Shown one piece after another: positions 1 to 10,642 of a stretch of 34,653 nucleotides of DNA. Position 1 is the stretch's first letter. Each line of letters starts with the position of its first letter. The stretch lies in contig NZ_BJNV01000054.1 of the NCBI RefSeq assembly GCF_006539865.1, forward strand, positions 1 through 34,653, read 5' to 3'. The DNA comes from Zoogloea ramigera (GTDB taxonomy: Bacteria > Pseudomonadota > Gammaproteobacteria > Burkholderiales > Rhodocyclaceae). The notes beneath the pieces were generated by a model. The model was not told the DNA's origin. It searched no databases and saw only the letters and a list, made by a program, of their open reading frames with translations. Made by a program: the position numbers and the translations under genes.

Positions 1-1
1 T

Positions 2-76
2 CGCCGCCCGGCGCTGTGGGACGGCAAGGCCGCAGAGCGGATCGTGGCCGATCTCGACCGCCTGATCCAGGCCTGA
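2..76 (+). CDS. C-terminal end of an upstream gene, probably UDP-N-acetylglucosamine 2-epimerase (partial)
   Basis: Only the last 24 codons are present, reading from base 2 to a TGA at 74-76. The tail contains LWDGKAAERIVADL, which resembles the extreme C-terminus of non-hydrolysing UDP-GlcNAc 2-epimerases (WecB family), where a WDGxAAERI helix closes the protein. That is a family impression from a short stretch, and another sugar-nucleotide enzyme is possible. A strong rho-independent terminator follows 20 bases after the stop, which fits the real 3' end of a transcription unit. Confidence 0.5.
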   Translation, partial: RRPALWDGKAAERIVADLDRLIQA

Positions 77-96
77 GTTTTTTCGGGTTGGAATTG

Positions 97-138
97 AAAC
101 GGCCGCCGGGGCAGATGCCTCCGGCGGCCGTTTTGTTT
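97..138 (+). terminator. Rho-independent terminator of the upstream gene
   Basis: A perfect 10-bp GC stem (100-109 paired with 121-130, CGGCCGCCGG / CCGGCGGCCG) is flanked by AAA at 97-99 and followed by TTTTGTTT. The loop is 11 bases. It lies 20 bases after the stop of the partial gene. Confidence 0.85.
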
Positions 139-139
139 G

Positions 140-413
140 TGGCGTTGTGTCTGGGGTATTTGCTGTCGCTGCGGCCCCGCCGTCCCCGGGGCTCAAGCTG
201 CGCCGGCCTCGAACTTCGGTAGGCCAAGGGGCAGCGGAAGGGCGCATGAACCTGACACTTCCCACTTCTGGGCGGATAGGCAGGGCCGAGGCTTCGGAAG
301 CCAAGCATTTACCTTCCGAGGGTAACTCGTAGCCCTTGGAGGCTGACAAGCCCGCCCCGGCGGCCGACCGACGGGGCGAGGTGCGACAGGTGTCGCCTCC
401 TCTGCCGCTGGGC
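140..413. repeat. Non-coding, hairpin-rich spacer; candidate dispersed intergenic repeat
   Basis: No credible gene is seen in these 274 bases between the upstream terminator and the 3' end of ftsY. The stretch holds several small perfect hairpins: GGCTTC-G-GAAGCC near 291-303, CGACA-GG-TGTCG near 383-394, and GGGCT-C-AGCCC at the ftsY stop. The last element recurs as a longer palindrome in a similar spacer at 19377-19395. Short open frames here look like translated structure rather than genes. Calling it a dispersed repeat is inference, because only one window is available. Confidence 0.4.
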
Positions 414-1526
414 TCAGCCCGCCTGGCCGTCCTTGCCCGGGGCGCCGAACAGCGCGTCGACGAACTCCTTGGCGCGGAAGGTCTGCAGGTCGTCGATCTG
501 CTCGCCGACGCCGATGAAGCGCAACGGCTTTGGGCACTGGCGGGCGATCGCCGCCACCACGCCGCCCTTGGCGGTGCCGTCGAGCTTGGTGACCACCAGG
601 CCGGTGACGCCGATGGCGGCGTCGAAGGCCTTGACCTGCTGCAGCGCGTTCTGGCCGATGTTTGCGTCCAGCACCAGCAGCACCTCGTGGGGGCCGCTGG
701 GCTCGGCCTTCTGCACCACGCGGCGCACCTTGGCGATTTCTTCCATGAGGTGCAGCTGGGTGGGCAGGCGGCCGGCGGTGTCGGCCAGCACGATGTCGAT
801 GTTGCGGGCGCGGGCGGCGTTGATGGCGTCGAACACCACCGCCGCCGGGTCGCCGGACTCCTGGGCGATGACGGCCACGCCGTTGCGCTCGCCCCAGGTC
901 ATCAGCTGCTCGCGGGCGGCGGCGCGGAAGGTGTCGCCGGCGGCCAGCAGCACGCTCTTGCCCTGGTTCTGGAAGTGCTTGGCGAGCTTGCCGATGGAGG
1001 TCGTCTTGCCCGAACCGTTAACGCCCGCGATCATGATGATGTAGGGCTTGTGGCCGCTGATCTCGAGGGGCTGCTCGAGGGGCTGGAGGATGGACAGCAG
1101 GCCCTCGGCCAGCGCACCCTGGAGCTGGTCGGCGGTCTCGAGCTTGTCGCGCTTCCAGCGCAGGCGCAGCTCCTTGAGCAGATGGCCGGTGGCCTCGACG
1201 CCACAGTCGGCCATCAGTAGGGTGGTCTCGAGCTCTTCGAGGAGCTCCTCGTCGATCTTGCGCCGGGAGAACAGACTGGAGAGCCCGCCGCCGATCTGAT
1301 CGCGGGTGCGCGACAGGCCGGCCCGCAGGCGGTCCATCCAGGAGCGTTTCTTGTCGGGCTCGGCGGCAGCGGTCGGCGCGGCCGCTGGAGCCGGGCGGGC
1401 GGGCGCAGTGGGGGGCGCCACCAGGGTCTCCGGTGCCGCTTCGGGAGCGGCCGGGGTGTTGGGGGCGGCGGGTTCAGGGGCGGGCGTGCCGCCTCCCTTG
1501 AGGGATTTCTTCAGGAAACCAAACAT
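414..1526 (-). CDS. ftsY: Signal recognition particle receptor FtsY
   Basis: SRP receptor GTPase that docks ribosome-nascent-chain/SRP complexes at the inner membrane for co-translational insertion. It has 370 residues. The N-terminus is basic (MFGFLKKSLKGG), followed by an Ala/Pro-rich acidic A region to about residue 65, then the N domain and the GTPase G domain. Visible motifs are G1 GVNGSGKTTSIGK, the SRP-GTPase insertion-box region with DTFRAAAREQL, G3 DTAGRLPT and G4 TKLDGTAKGG, with the closing GVGEQIDDLQ motif. The A region is short compared with the enterobacterial protein, as is usual in betaproteobacteria. The gene is divergent from the M16 peptidase pair, an arrangement common in this group. 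The call is secure. Confidence 0.97.
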   Translation of the reverse strand: MFGFLKKSLKGGGTPAPEPAAPNTPAAPEAAPETLVAPPTAPARPAPAAAPTAAAEPDKKRSWMDRLRAGLSRTRDQIGGGLSSLFSRRKIDEELLEELETTLLMADCGVEATGHLLKELRLRWKRDKLETADQLQGALAEGLLSILQPLEQPLEISGHKPYIIMIAGVNGSGKTTSIGKLAKHFQNQGKSVLLAAGDTFRAAAREQLMTWGERNGVAVIAQESGDPAAVVFDAINAARARNIDIVLADTAGRLPTQLHLMEEIAKVRRVVQKAEPSGPHEVLLVLDANIGQNALQQVKAFDAAIGVTGLVVTKLDGTAKGGVVAAIARQCPKPLRFIGVGEQIDDLQTFRAKEFVDALFGAPGKDGQAG

Positions 1527-1592
1527 GAGGTGCCGGGTCAGAGTGTGGGTCTATGGGGGCGGGCTGCGGGAGATCATGCCCGTCAGGCCAGC

Positions 1593-1622
1593 TTGGCCGG
1601 CCCGCCGGAATGCCGCTATGAT
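1593..1622 (+). promoter_or_regulatory. Possible sigma-70 promoter for the M16 peptidase operon
   Basis: TTGGCC (1593-1598) and TATGAT (1617-1622) are separated by 18 bases, about 60 bases before the likely start at 1685. The -10 box matches consensus at 5 of 6 positions and the -35 box at 4 of 6. The call rests on sequence only. Confidence 0.35.
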
Positions 1623-1684
1623 GCCGCGCCACGTGCCGGCCGGTGGCCATAACATTCGAATTTTACCAGATGCCTCAAGAGCCT

Positions 1685-3055
1685 ATGATGAAACGCAGTT
1701 TTCGCATCGCCGCCTCCGTGCTCGCCCTGTCCGCAGTCGCCGCCCCGGCCTTGGCCAACCCCTTCGAGAGCGCGCTGCCCAACGGGATGAAGCTGATCGT
1801 CAAGGAAGACCGCCGGGCGCCCTCGGTGGTGCACATGGTGTGGTACAAGGTCGGCGCGATGGACGAGGTGGACGGCACCTCCGGCGTGGCTCACCTCCTT
1901 GAGCACATGATGTTCAAGGGCACCAGAAAGGTCGGCCCCGGAGAGTTCAACAAGCGCGTGAGCGCCGCTGGCGGGCGCGACAATGCCTTCACCAGCTACG
2001 ACTATACGGCCTACTTCCAGCAGGTCCCCAAGGAGGCGCTGCCTGCGATGATGGCCCTCGAGGCCGACCGCATGGCGCACCTGCAGGTGAGCGACGAGGC
2101 CTTCAAGAAAGAGATCGAGGTGGTCAAGGAGGAGCGCCGCCTGCGTACCGACGACAAGGCCCGTTCGCTGGTGATCGAGCAGCTGATGGCCACCGCCTTC
2201 CAGGCCCATCCCTACCGCCGCCCCATCATCGGCTGGATGAGCGACCTCGAGAACATGACCGCCAGCGATGCCCGCGACTGGTACACGCGCTGGTACGTGC
2301 CTAACAACGCGACCCTGGTGGTGGTCGGCGACGTGGATCACCAGGCGGTCTTCCGCGAGGCGGCGCGCACCTACGGCGCCGTCAAGGCCCGGGCGCTGCC
2401 GGCCCGCAAGCCCCTCGTCGAGCCCGCCCAGCGGGGGCCCCGCAGCACCCTGGTCAAGGCGCCGGCCGAGCTGCCCTACGTGGCGATGGCATGGCGCGTG
2501 CCCACCCTGCGTGACGTGAAGGCCGACGGCGACTTCTACGCCCTGCAGGTGCTCGCCGCGGTGCTCGACGGCTACGACGGCGCCCGCTTCGCCAAAAACA
2601 TCGTGCGCGGCAGCCGCGTCGCGGTGACGGCCGGTGCCGGCTACGACGGCTCCGCCCGGGGCGAGTCGCTGTTCATCGTCGATGGCGCGCCGGCCGAGGG
2701 CAAGACCGTCGCCGACGTCGAGGCCGCACTGCGCGCCGAGATCACCCGCATCCAGAGCGACGGCGTCTCCGAGGACGAGCTGCGCCGCGTCAAGGCCCAG
2801 GCGGTGGCCGGCCAGGTGTACAAGCGCGACTCGCTGATGGGGCAGGCGATGGAGATCGGCATGGACGAGATGGTCGGCCTGTCGTGGAAGGACGACGCCT
2901 ACATGCTGGAGCGTATCCGCGCCGTGACTCCCGCCGAGGTGCAGGCCGTCGCCAAGAAGTACTTCAGCGACGAAGCCCTCACCGTCGCCCGCCTCGACCC
3001 GCTGCCCGTCGACCCGCAGGCCCGGGAGCGTGCTGCCGCGCCCCACCGCCACTGA
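1685..3055 (+). CDS. Periplasmic M16 zinc peptidase, active subunit
   Basis: Zinc metallopeptidase of the M16B (pitrilysin/processing-peptidase) family. The chosen start (ATG 1685) gives 456 residues and places a clear Sec signal peptide at the N-terminus (MMKRSFRIAASVLALS, cleavage after ALA at residue 24). An earlier in-frame GTG at 1643 would bury the signal and is not favoured. The inverted zinc motif HLLEH is at residues 70-74, and the downstream acidic helix EIEVVKEERR supplies the third ligand. The protein is expected in the periplasm. It is followed after 24 bases by a second M16 gene lacking the zinc motif, the usual active/inactive pair. Substrates are unknown. Names such as PqqL or YmxG are used loosely for this group, so no symbol is given. 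Confidence 0.92.
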   Translation: MMKRSFRIAASVLALSAVAAPALANPFESALPNGMKLIVKEDRRAPSVVHMVWYKVGAMDEVDGTSGVAHLLEHMMFKGTRKVGPGEFNKRVSAAGGRDNAFTSYDYTAYFQQVPKEALPAMMALEADRMAHLQVSDEAFKKEIEVVKEERRLRTDDKARSLVIEQLMATAFQAHPYRRPIIGWMSDLENMTASDARDWYTRWYVPNNATLVVVGDVDHQAVFREAARTYGAVKARALPARKPLVEPAQRGPRSTLVKAPAELPYVAMAWRVPTLRDVKADGDFYALQVLAAVLDGYDGARFAKNIVRGSRVAVTAGAGYDGSARGESLFIVDGAPAEGKTVADVEAALRAEITRIQSDGVSEDELRRVKAQAVAGQVYKRDSLMGQAMEIGMDEMVGLSWKDDAYMLERIRAVTPAEVQAVAKKYFSDEALTVARLDPLPVDPQARERAAAPHRH

Positions 3056-3079
3056 CCCGCTGCCGAACCCGAGATCACG

Positions 3080-4425
3080 ATGCCCACTGCTACCCACCCC
3101 CGTTTCGCGCGCCTCGGCCTGGCCCTGGCGCTGACCCTCTCGGCCCTGTCTGCCCACGCCGGGCTGGCGATCCAGAACTGGACCACGCCCTCCGGCAGCA
3201 AGGTCTTCTTCGTCGAAAGCCGTGCGCTGCCCATCGTCGACGTGCAGGTCGACTTCCGCGCGGCCGGCACCGAGGTGCCCGCCGACAAGGCCGGCCTGGC
3301 CGGGCTGACCCGCCGTCTCCTCGACGCCGGCGCCGGCACCCTCGACGAGGAGGCGATCGCCAACCGGGTGGCCGACCTCGGCGCCCAGCTCGGTGGTGGC
3401 GCCGACATGGACCGTGCCTCCCTCAGCCTGCGCACCCTGAGCAGCCCGGCCGAGCGCGACGGCGCAGTCGAGCTCGTCGCCACCCTGATCCAGCAGCCGC
3501 GCTTCCCCCAGGCCGCGCTCGAGCGCGAGAAGGCGCGCAGCATCGCCGGCATCCGTGAATCCGAAACCCAGCCCGACGCGATCCTGGCCCGGCGCTTCGC
3601 GGCGGCGGTCTTCCCGGATCACGCCTACGGCCGGCTGCCCACCGTTGCCAGCGTAGAGAGCCTCACGCGGGGCGAGCTGGTGGCCTTCCATGCCCGTTAT
3701 TACACCGCGCGAGGCGCGACGGTGAGCATCGTCGGCGACCTGTCCCGGGCCGAAGCCGAGGCCATCGCCACCCGCCTCACCGCCGGGCTGCCGGCCGGCG
3801 AGGCGCTGCCAGCCAGCACCAACACCACGCTGCCGGCGCGCCAGACGATCCGCGTGCCGCACCCGGCGGCCCAGGCCCACATCGCGGTCGGCCAGCCGGG
3901 CATCCGCCGCGGCGACCCGGACTTCTTCCCGCTGCTGGTGGGCAACTACATCCTCGGTGGTGGCGGCTTCGTGTCGCGCCTGACCAGCCAGGTGCGCGAG
4001 CAGCGCGGCTACGCCTACAGTGTTTACAGCTACTTCGCGCCCCAGCGCGACGTGGGGCCCTTCCAGATCGGCCTGCAGACCAAGGGCAGCCAGGCCGACG
4101 ACGCCCTGCGCGTGGTGGCGGCGACCCTCGACGAGTTCCTCGCCAAGGGCCCGACCGAGGCTGAACTGCAGGCGGCCAAGGACAACCTGATCAACGGCTT
4201 CGCGCTGCGCCTCGACTCCAACCGCAAGATGCTCGAGCAGGTGGCGGCGATCGGCAGCTTCGGCCTGCCACTCGATTATCTCGACACCTGGCGCGACAAG
4301 GTGCGCGCGGTGAGCGCCCAGCAGATCCGCGACGCCTTCCGGCGCCATGTGTCGCCGCAGCACCTGGTGACGGTGGTCGTCGGCGGTGACGGCGACAAGG
4401 CTGCGCCGCGCAACGGGAGCGCGCC

Positions 4426-4429
<4 letters not shown>
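3080..4429 (+). CDS. Periplasmic M16-family protein, non-catalytic partner subunit
   Basis: 449 residues with a signal peptide (hydrophobic LGLALALTLSALSAHA, cleavage near residue 27). It has the M16 two-domain fold, including the C-terminal substrate-binding signature REQRGYAYSVYSY. The region where HxxEH should lie reads GLAGLTRRLLDAGAGT, so the zinc ligands are missing. In characterised M16 heterodimers one subunit carries the zinc and the other carries the Arg/Tyr pair, and this gene fits the second role. It sits directly downstream of the active subunit and overlaps rsmD by 4 bases (TTGA), so the three genes are probably co-transcribed. Confidence 0.92.
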
Positions 4430-5758
<1,329 letters not shown>

Positions 5759-5783
5759 GCCCCCGGCGCCTCGCGCCAGTAAA

Positions 5784-5820
5784 AAGGCCGGCTGCACCCT
5801 CGGGTGCGCCGGCCTTGTGT
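5784..5820. terminator. Terminator after the ferredoxin gene, between convergent genes
   Basis: A GC-rich hairpin pairs 5784-5799 with 5802-5816, with one bulged T at 5793 and a very tight loop. It is flanked by A5 on the left and TTGTGTTTTTG on the right. It sits 25 bases after the ferredoxin stop and 20 bases before the 3' end of the minus-strand GTPase gene, so it may serve both. Confidence 0.8.
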
Positions 5821-5839
5821 TTTTGTGGCGGCGGCGCTG

Positions 5840-7819
5840 TCAGGCGGCCAGCACGGAGCGGCGCGGGGCCTTGCCGGTGGGCATGCCGAGCGCCTGGTCG
5901 ATGCGGTCGGCCAGGGCGTCGATCTCCTTGAGCTGGGTGACGAGCTGCTCTTCGGTTTGCTGCAACTCGCGCACCCGGTCTTCGAGGGTGTCGGTGGCCT
6001 GGTGGATGCGCTTCACGCTCTCGAGGCGGCGCTTCAGCTGGAGCTGATATTCGCGGACCTGGGTCTCGAGGGGCGCCATCACCGCCCGCAGCCACTGCTC
6101 GGCGTCCCGGTTGGCGACCTCGAAGGTGCGCCGGGCCTGCACCGCGACGGTCTCGAAGAACTTCTGGGTGAGGGTGTGCTTCTCGGTGGTGACGATGGTC
6201 AGCACGGTGTTGAACTGGCTGTTGAAGGCCTCCTCGAGGCGCTCGATCTCCTTCTCGTAGCGCAGGGTCGAGAAGGCGGTGGGGGCGGCCAGCTTGAGGC
6301 CGTGCTCGACGGTGAAGCGCTTGTACATGGCGTCGAGCATCTTGGAGATTTCGCCGATTTCGTCGGTCGATTTGCGCAGGTTGCCGCGAAGGTGCTGGAA
6401 GAAGCCCTTCATGGCCTCGCGCAGCCCGCGGGAGAAGGCCGCGTCGAGCATCGCCTCGCGGGTGCGACGGGTCTCGTCGCGCAGGGCGTCTAGGCCGAGG
6501 TGGCCGAACAGGTTGTTGGACAGGTTGGAGAACACGCTGCGCACCGCGTAGTACTTCTGCAGGCCCTGCTCGAACTCGTCTTTCTCGGAGCGCACCTTGC
6601 GCATCATGTATTCGATGACGTTCTCGTTCTTGCCGCGCAGGTCGGTGAGCTCCTGGAGCTGCTCGCGCAGGCCGCTGAGGCGGGCGTTGAGGAGCTCGCG
6701 GGAGCGGTTGACGATGTCGGTTACGTCGCCGTAGGTGTTGTCGCGCACGATGTCGCGCTTGGTGGGCAGGAGCTCGGTGGACAGCGCCTGCTCGAGCCTG
6801 ACGAGGCGGCTGCGATCGAGCAGCTCGGCGTCGTCATTGACCTTGGCGACCAGGCCCTTCTGGGCCGACACGGGGTACACCTGGGCCGGGTCGATCTCGA
6901 GGGTGGCGGCGACGCTGGCCACCTGGCCGGCGATCTCGCGCTCGATGTCGGCCTCGCTGCGCAGGCCGTCCCACAGGCCGTCGATCTTGTTGAGGGCGAC
7001 GATGCGCCCGCGCTGGCGGCGGCCGGCATTGACGTGCTCGCGCCACACCGCCAAGTCGCTCTGGGTGACGCCGGTGTCGGCGGCCAGGATGAACAGTACC
7101 GCGTGGGCGTTGGGCAGCAGGTTGAGGGTGAGCTCGGGCTCGGCGCCGATGGCGTTGAGGCCCGGGGTGTCGAGGATGACGAGGCCCTGCTCGAGGAGCG
7201 GATGCGGGAACTGGATGACCGCGTGGCGCCACAGGGGGATCTCGACCCGCCCTTCGGCGTCCGGGCGAATGCCGTGGTCGCCGGTGTCATCGATCGGGAA
7301 GCCCAGCTCCTCGGCCTCGGTGAGGCTGGCCATGCGCGTCTCGCCGACCTGGGCGAGGGCCTGCTGGAGGCTCTCGGCCGAGCTGGTGTCGAGGGGGCGG
7401 ATCTGCCATTCGTCGGCGTAGCGCTTGAGCTCGGTGATGCTGGCGTTGGTCTTGCGGCTCTCGATGGGTAGCAGGCGGATCTCGGGCTTGTCGCCTTCCT
7501 TCCATTGCAGCTCGGTGGGGCACATGGTGGTGCGGCCCGCGCTGGAGGGCAGGATGCGGTTGCCGTAGCCGGCAAAGAACACGGCGTTGATCAGCTCGGA
7601 CTTGCCCCGCGAGAACTCGGCCACGAAGGCCACGATGAGCTTGTCCTCGCGCAGGCGGTCGAGCAGGTACTGCAGCCGCAGGTCGGACTGGGCATCGCCG
7701 ATCTCGTTCTGTTGCAGCCACTTGCGCAACTCCCCGATCCCCGAGGCGACGTCTCCGCGCCACTGGGTGTAGGCGGAGAAATGTTCAGCGAGCATGTGTG
7801 CGTCTTTCACGGGCTTCAT
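5840..7819 (-). CDS. Dynamin-like GTPase
   Basis: Large GTPase of 659 residues with a dynamin-type N domain. Visible motifs are the P-loop AEFSRGKS (67-74), switch threonines RTT (96-98), G3 DTPG (217-220) and G4 NKID (277-280). The remainder is predominantly helical, with heptad-rich stretches around 365-400 and 590-650. No convincing transmembrane segment is seen. Bacterial dynamin-like proteins remodel or repair membranes in general, but the role of this family member is not established. Start choice is uncertain: ATG 7819 has its AGGA too close, while the in-frame GTG at 7810 would be well spaced from it. The gene lies 82 bases downstream of mutM on the same strand. Confidence 0.85.
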   Translation of the reverse strand: MKPVKDAHMLAEHFSAYTQWRGDVASGIGELRKWLQQNEIGDAQSDLRLQYLLDRLREDKLIVAFVAEFSRGKSELINAVFFAGYGNRILPSSAGRTTMCPTELQWKEGDKPEIRLLPIESRKTNASITELKRYADEWQIRPLDTSSAESLQQALAQVGETRMASLTEAEELGFPIDDTGDHGIRPDAEGRVEIPLWRHAVIQFPHPLLEQGLVILDTPGLNAIGAEPELTLNLLPNAHAVLFILAADTGVTQSDLAVWREHVNAGRRQRGRIVALNKIDGLWDGLRSEADIEREIAGQVASVAATLEIDPAQVYPVSAQKGLVAKVNDDAELLDRSRLVRLEQALSTELLPTKRDIVRDNTYGDVTDIVNRSRELLNARLSGLREQLQELTDLRGKNENVIEYMMRKVRSEKDEFEQGLQKYYAVRSVFSNLSNNLFGHLGLDALRDETRRTREAMLDAAFSRGLREAMKGFFQHLRGNLRKSTDEIGEISKMLDAMYKRFTVEHGLKLAAPTAFSTLRYEKEIERLEEAFNSQFNTVLTIVTTEKHTLTQKFFETVAVQARRTFEVANRDAEQWLRAVMAPLETQVREYQLQLKRRLESVKRIHQATDTLEDRVRELQQTEEQLVTQLKEIDALADRIDQALGMPTGKAPRRSVLAA

Positions 7820-7901
7820 TCCTGGCTGGGGGCGCTACCGCAGGCAGCCTAAGTCACAGATATTGATAGCATAAACGGGATCGCGCCCGACCGGAATCGC
7901 T

Positions 7902-8711
7902 TTAGTGCTGACAGCGGGCGCAAAAAAAGGTGGCCCGCTGCCCCATGATGCGTTTCCGGATCGGTGTGGCGCACTGGCGGCAGGGCTCGCCGTCGCGTCC
8001 GTACACGAAATACTGCTGCTGAAAATAGCCCGGCGAGCCGTTGCTGCCGACGAAGTCGCGCAGGGTGCTGCCGCCGGCCGCGAGGGCATCCGTGAGGGTT
8101 TCGCGGATGCAGGTGGCGAGGCGGGCGCAGCGGCGCGGGCCCAGTTCGCCAACCGGCAGGGTCGGGTCGATGCCTGCGCGGAACAGGCTCTCGGAGGCGT
8201 AGATGTTGCCGATGCCCACCACCTGGGCGGCGTCCATCAGGAACAGCTTGACTGGTATCCGGCGCCCGCGACTGGCCTGATGCAGCCAGCGGCCGTCGAA
8301 GCCGTCGGACAGCGGCTCGATGCCCAGCTGGGCGAGCAGCGGATGCGGCGTGTCGCCGGGCTGCCACAGTACCAGCCCGAAGCGCCGCGGGTCGCGCAGG
8401 CGCAGGGCCCGCGGGCCGAAGGTGATGTCCAGGTGGTCGTGTTTTTCGGGCGCGAGCCCGGCCGCCACGATGCGCAGGCTGCCCGACATCCCCAGGTGCA
8501 CCAGCAGGCTGCCGTTTTCGAAACGGAATAATAAGTATTTGGCGCGTCGCTCGACAGCCTCCAGGCGCTGGCCGGCGAGCGTCGCCTCGAGGTCGGGCGG
8601 AATCGGGTGGCGCAGCCTGCCGTTGCGGATTACGACGCCGGTGGCACGCAGGCCGGTGAGCTCGGGGGCGATGCCGCGGCGGGTGGTTTCGACTTCGGGA
8701 AGTTCGGGCAT
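7902..8711 (-). CDS. mutM: Formamidopyrimidine-DNA glycosylase MutM (Fpg)
   Basis: Base-excision repair enzyme that removes 8-oxoguanine and formamidopyrimidines and nicks the abasic site. The start at 8711 gives 269 residues and puts the catalytic PELPEVE directly after the initiator Met, where Pro1 forms the Schiff base and Glu2 acts in catalysis. Thirteen codons of open frame upstream are therefore rejected. Other signatures are LLVHLGMSGSLRI and a C-terminal Cys4 zinc finger, CRQC plus CARC with GQRATFF. The gene is transcribed toward the dynamin-like gene and is divergent from the TPR/lolB operon. Confidence 0.97.
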   Translation of the reverse strand: MPELPEVETTRRGIAPELTGLRATGVVIRNGRLRHPIPPDLEATLAGQRLEAVERRAKYLLFRFENGSLLVHLGMSGSLRIVAAGLAPEKHDHLDITFGPRALRLRDPRRFGLVLWQPGDTPHPLLAQLGIEPLSDGFDGRWLHQASRGRRIPVKLFLMDAAQVVGIGNIYASESLFRAGIDPTLPVGELGPRRCARLATCIRETLTDALAAGGSTLRDFVGSNGSPGYFQQQYFVYGRDGEPCRQCATPIRKRIMGQRATFFCARCQH

Positions 8712-8905
8712 GGGCGGGCAGTTCGGGGTGAAAGGGGCAAAAACGGGCAAAAAGAGGCTTGCTTGCCGGGTTTTCGGAAAGCGCCTAACATCAAGCGAAC
8801 CCTATTGTAGCGGTGTGATCCAACGCGGTGCCCCGGCTGGACGTCGCACTGCGAGCTGGCGTGGGTGTGCCCCGTGAGCCGATTGCCTTGTCAGAACCGA
8901 TCTCC

Positions 8906-10642
8906 ATGAAACCTGATTTCCGCCGCATGCGCCCGGCCCGCCTGTTTGCATCGCTGTTTCTCGCTGCAGGGCTCCACGGCCCGGCCCAGGCCCAGGCCGA
9001 GCCGGCGCCGGAGGCCGCAGCAGCTCCCGGCCCGGCTGAGCCCGCCTATCCGGTCCAGGAGCTGACGCCGCAAATCATCTACCAGCTGATGCTTGCCGAG
9101 GTCGCCGGTGCCCGCGGCCAGGTTGCGCTGGCAGCCCAGTCCTACCTCGATCTGGCCCGGCGCACCCGTGATGCCCGCCTCGCCCGGCGCGCCGCCGAGC
9201 TGTCCGTGTTCGCGCGTCAGGCCGACCTGGTCACCGAGGCTGCGCGGCTGTGGCTGGAGCTCGATCCGGGCTCCGAGCGCGCCCAGCAGCTCACCGCCGG
9301 TGCCATGACCAGCGCGGCGCGCATCGACGAGCTGCAGGCGCAGCTGGCGAAGGCGCTGGCCACCCAGGGCGAGCGGATCGACACCGCGTTGCTCGGCCTC
9401 AACCGCGGTCTGGCGCGGATTCCCGACAAGGCGCTCATCCGCCGCCTCGTGAATCAGCTCACCGAGCCCTACCTCGACCGCGCGGAGGCCCATTTCGCCC
9501 GGGCCAACGCCGCTTACGTGGCGGGCGACCCTGAGGGCGCCTCGACAGCCATCGCCGGCGCTCTGGCCATCCGCCCCGACTGGGAGCAGGCCGTCATCCT
9601 GCGCGCCCAGCTGCAGCAGGAGCAAAACCCGGGCGCGGGGGTCGGCATCCTGCGCGATTACCTCGCGGCGCACCCCGATGCCCGCGAGCCGCGGCTCACG
9701 CTGGCGCGCCTGCTGGTGGCCGGACGCCAGTTCGGGACGGCCCGCGAGCAGTTCGAGCTCCTCCTTCAGCGCACGCCGGACGACCGCGACGTGCTTCATG
9801 CGGTGGCGCTGCTCTCCATGCAGCAGGGCGACTGGGCGTTGGCCGAGAAGCATTTCAAGCGCCTCCTCGAGCTTGGCCACCCCGAGCCCGACACCCTGCG
9901 CATGTACCTCGGGCAGATCGCCGACCAGGCTAAACGGCCCGACGACGCCATTGCCTGGTACAAGGCCGTCGCCCCGGGCGGCCAGTATGTGGCGGCCCAG
10001 GGGCGCATCGCCCAGCTGCTCGCCGCGGGTGGGAAGATGGCCGAGGCTCGCCAGCATCTGCAGGCGGCGGCCCGCGAGACGCCGGCCGAGCGGGCCCAGT
10101 ACGCGCTCCTCGAATCCCAGCTGCTGCGCGATGGCAATCGCAACCAGGACGCCTTCGATGTGCTCGACGAGGCACTGCGCGCCGAGCCGGAGAACCCCGA
10201 GCTGTTGTATGAATCTGCGCTGATGGCCGAGCGGGTGGGGCGCCTCGAGGCGATGGAGGGGCGCCTGCGCAAGCTCATCGCCCTCAAGCCCGATCACGCC
10301 CACGCCTACAACGCACTGGGTTACTCCCTGGCCGACCGCAAGCTGCGCCTCGACGAGGCTGAGGCGCTCGTCCGCAAGGGCCTGGCGCTTACCCCCGGCG
10401 ACCCTTTCATCATCGACAGCCTGGGCTGGGTGCTTTACCGGCGCGGCGATCTGGGCGGGGCGCTGGAGCAGCTGCAGAAGGCCTTCGGCCTGCGTGCCGA
10501 CCCGGAGATCGCCGCCCACCTGGGCGAAGTCCTGTGGATGCTTGGCCGGCGTGACGAGGCCGCCCGCGTCTGGAAGGACGCGGCCAAGGCCAGCCCGGAC
10601 AACGCCGTGCTCGCCGACGTCATCAAGAAGTTCAAGCCTTGA
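8906..10642 (+). CDS. Secreted tetratricopeptide-repeat protein
   Basis: 578 residues from ATG 8906, which places a signal peptide at the front (RLFASLFLAAGLHGPAQA, cleavage near residue 31). The rest is a series of helical TPR units through to the C-terminus. The clearest is PDHAHAYNALGYSLADRKLRLDEAEALV and the unit after it, GDPFIIDSLGWVLYRRGDLGGALEQLQKAF. It is probably periplasmic or outer-membrane associated. It precedes lolB and ispE in one operon, an order conserved in many betaproteobacteria, and overlaps lolB by 4 bases. A protein-binding or assembly role is likely, but the specific function is not known. The 27 codons of open frame upstream would mask the signal and are not used. 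Confidence 0.9.
   Translation: MKPDFRRMRPARLFASLFLAAGLHGPAQAQAEPAPEAAAAPGPAEPAYPVQELTPQIIYQLMLAEVAGARGQVALAAQSYLDLARRTRDARLARRAAELSVFARQADLVTEAARLWLELDPGSERAQQLTAGAMTSAARIDELQAQLAKALATQGERIDTALLGLNRGLARIPDKALIRRLVNQLTEPYLDRAEAHFARANAAYVAGDPEGASTAIAGALAIRPDWEQAVILRAQLQQEQNPGAGVGILRDYLAAHPDAREPRLTLARLLVAGRQFGTAREQFELLLQRTPDDRDVLHAVALLSMQQGDWALAEKHFKRLLELGHPEPDTLRMYLGQIADQAKRPDDAIAWYKAVAPGGQYVAAQGRIAQLLAAGGKMAEARQHLQAAARETPAERAQYALLESQLLRDGNRNQDAFDVLDEALRAEPENPELLYESALMAERVGRLEAMEGRLRKLIALKPDHAHAYNALGYSLADRKLRLDEAEALVRKGLALTPGDPFIIDSLGWVLYRRGDLGGALEQLQKAFGLRADPEIAAHLGEVLWMLGRRDEAARVWKDAAKASPDNAVLADVIKKFKP

Noticed and set aside
193-537. Small minus-strand gene overlapping the ftsY 3' end
   Set aside because: Part of it is a shadow of ftsY, and the rest is the hairpin-rich spacer with Arg/Pro-rich composition and no RBS or domain.
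1616-4363. A 915-codon open frame antisense to the M16 peptidase genes
   Set aside because: It mirrors two clear peptidase genes in a GC-rich genome, has low-complexity His/Gly/Val/Ala composition and no recognisable domain. It is a codon-bias shadow.
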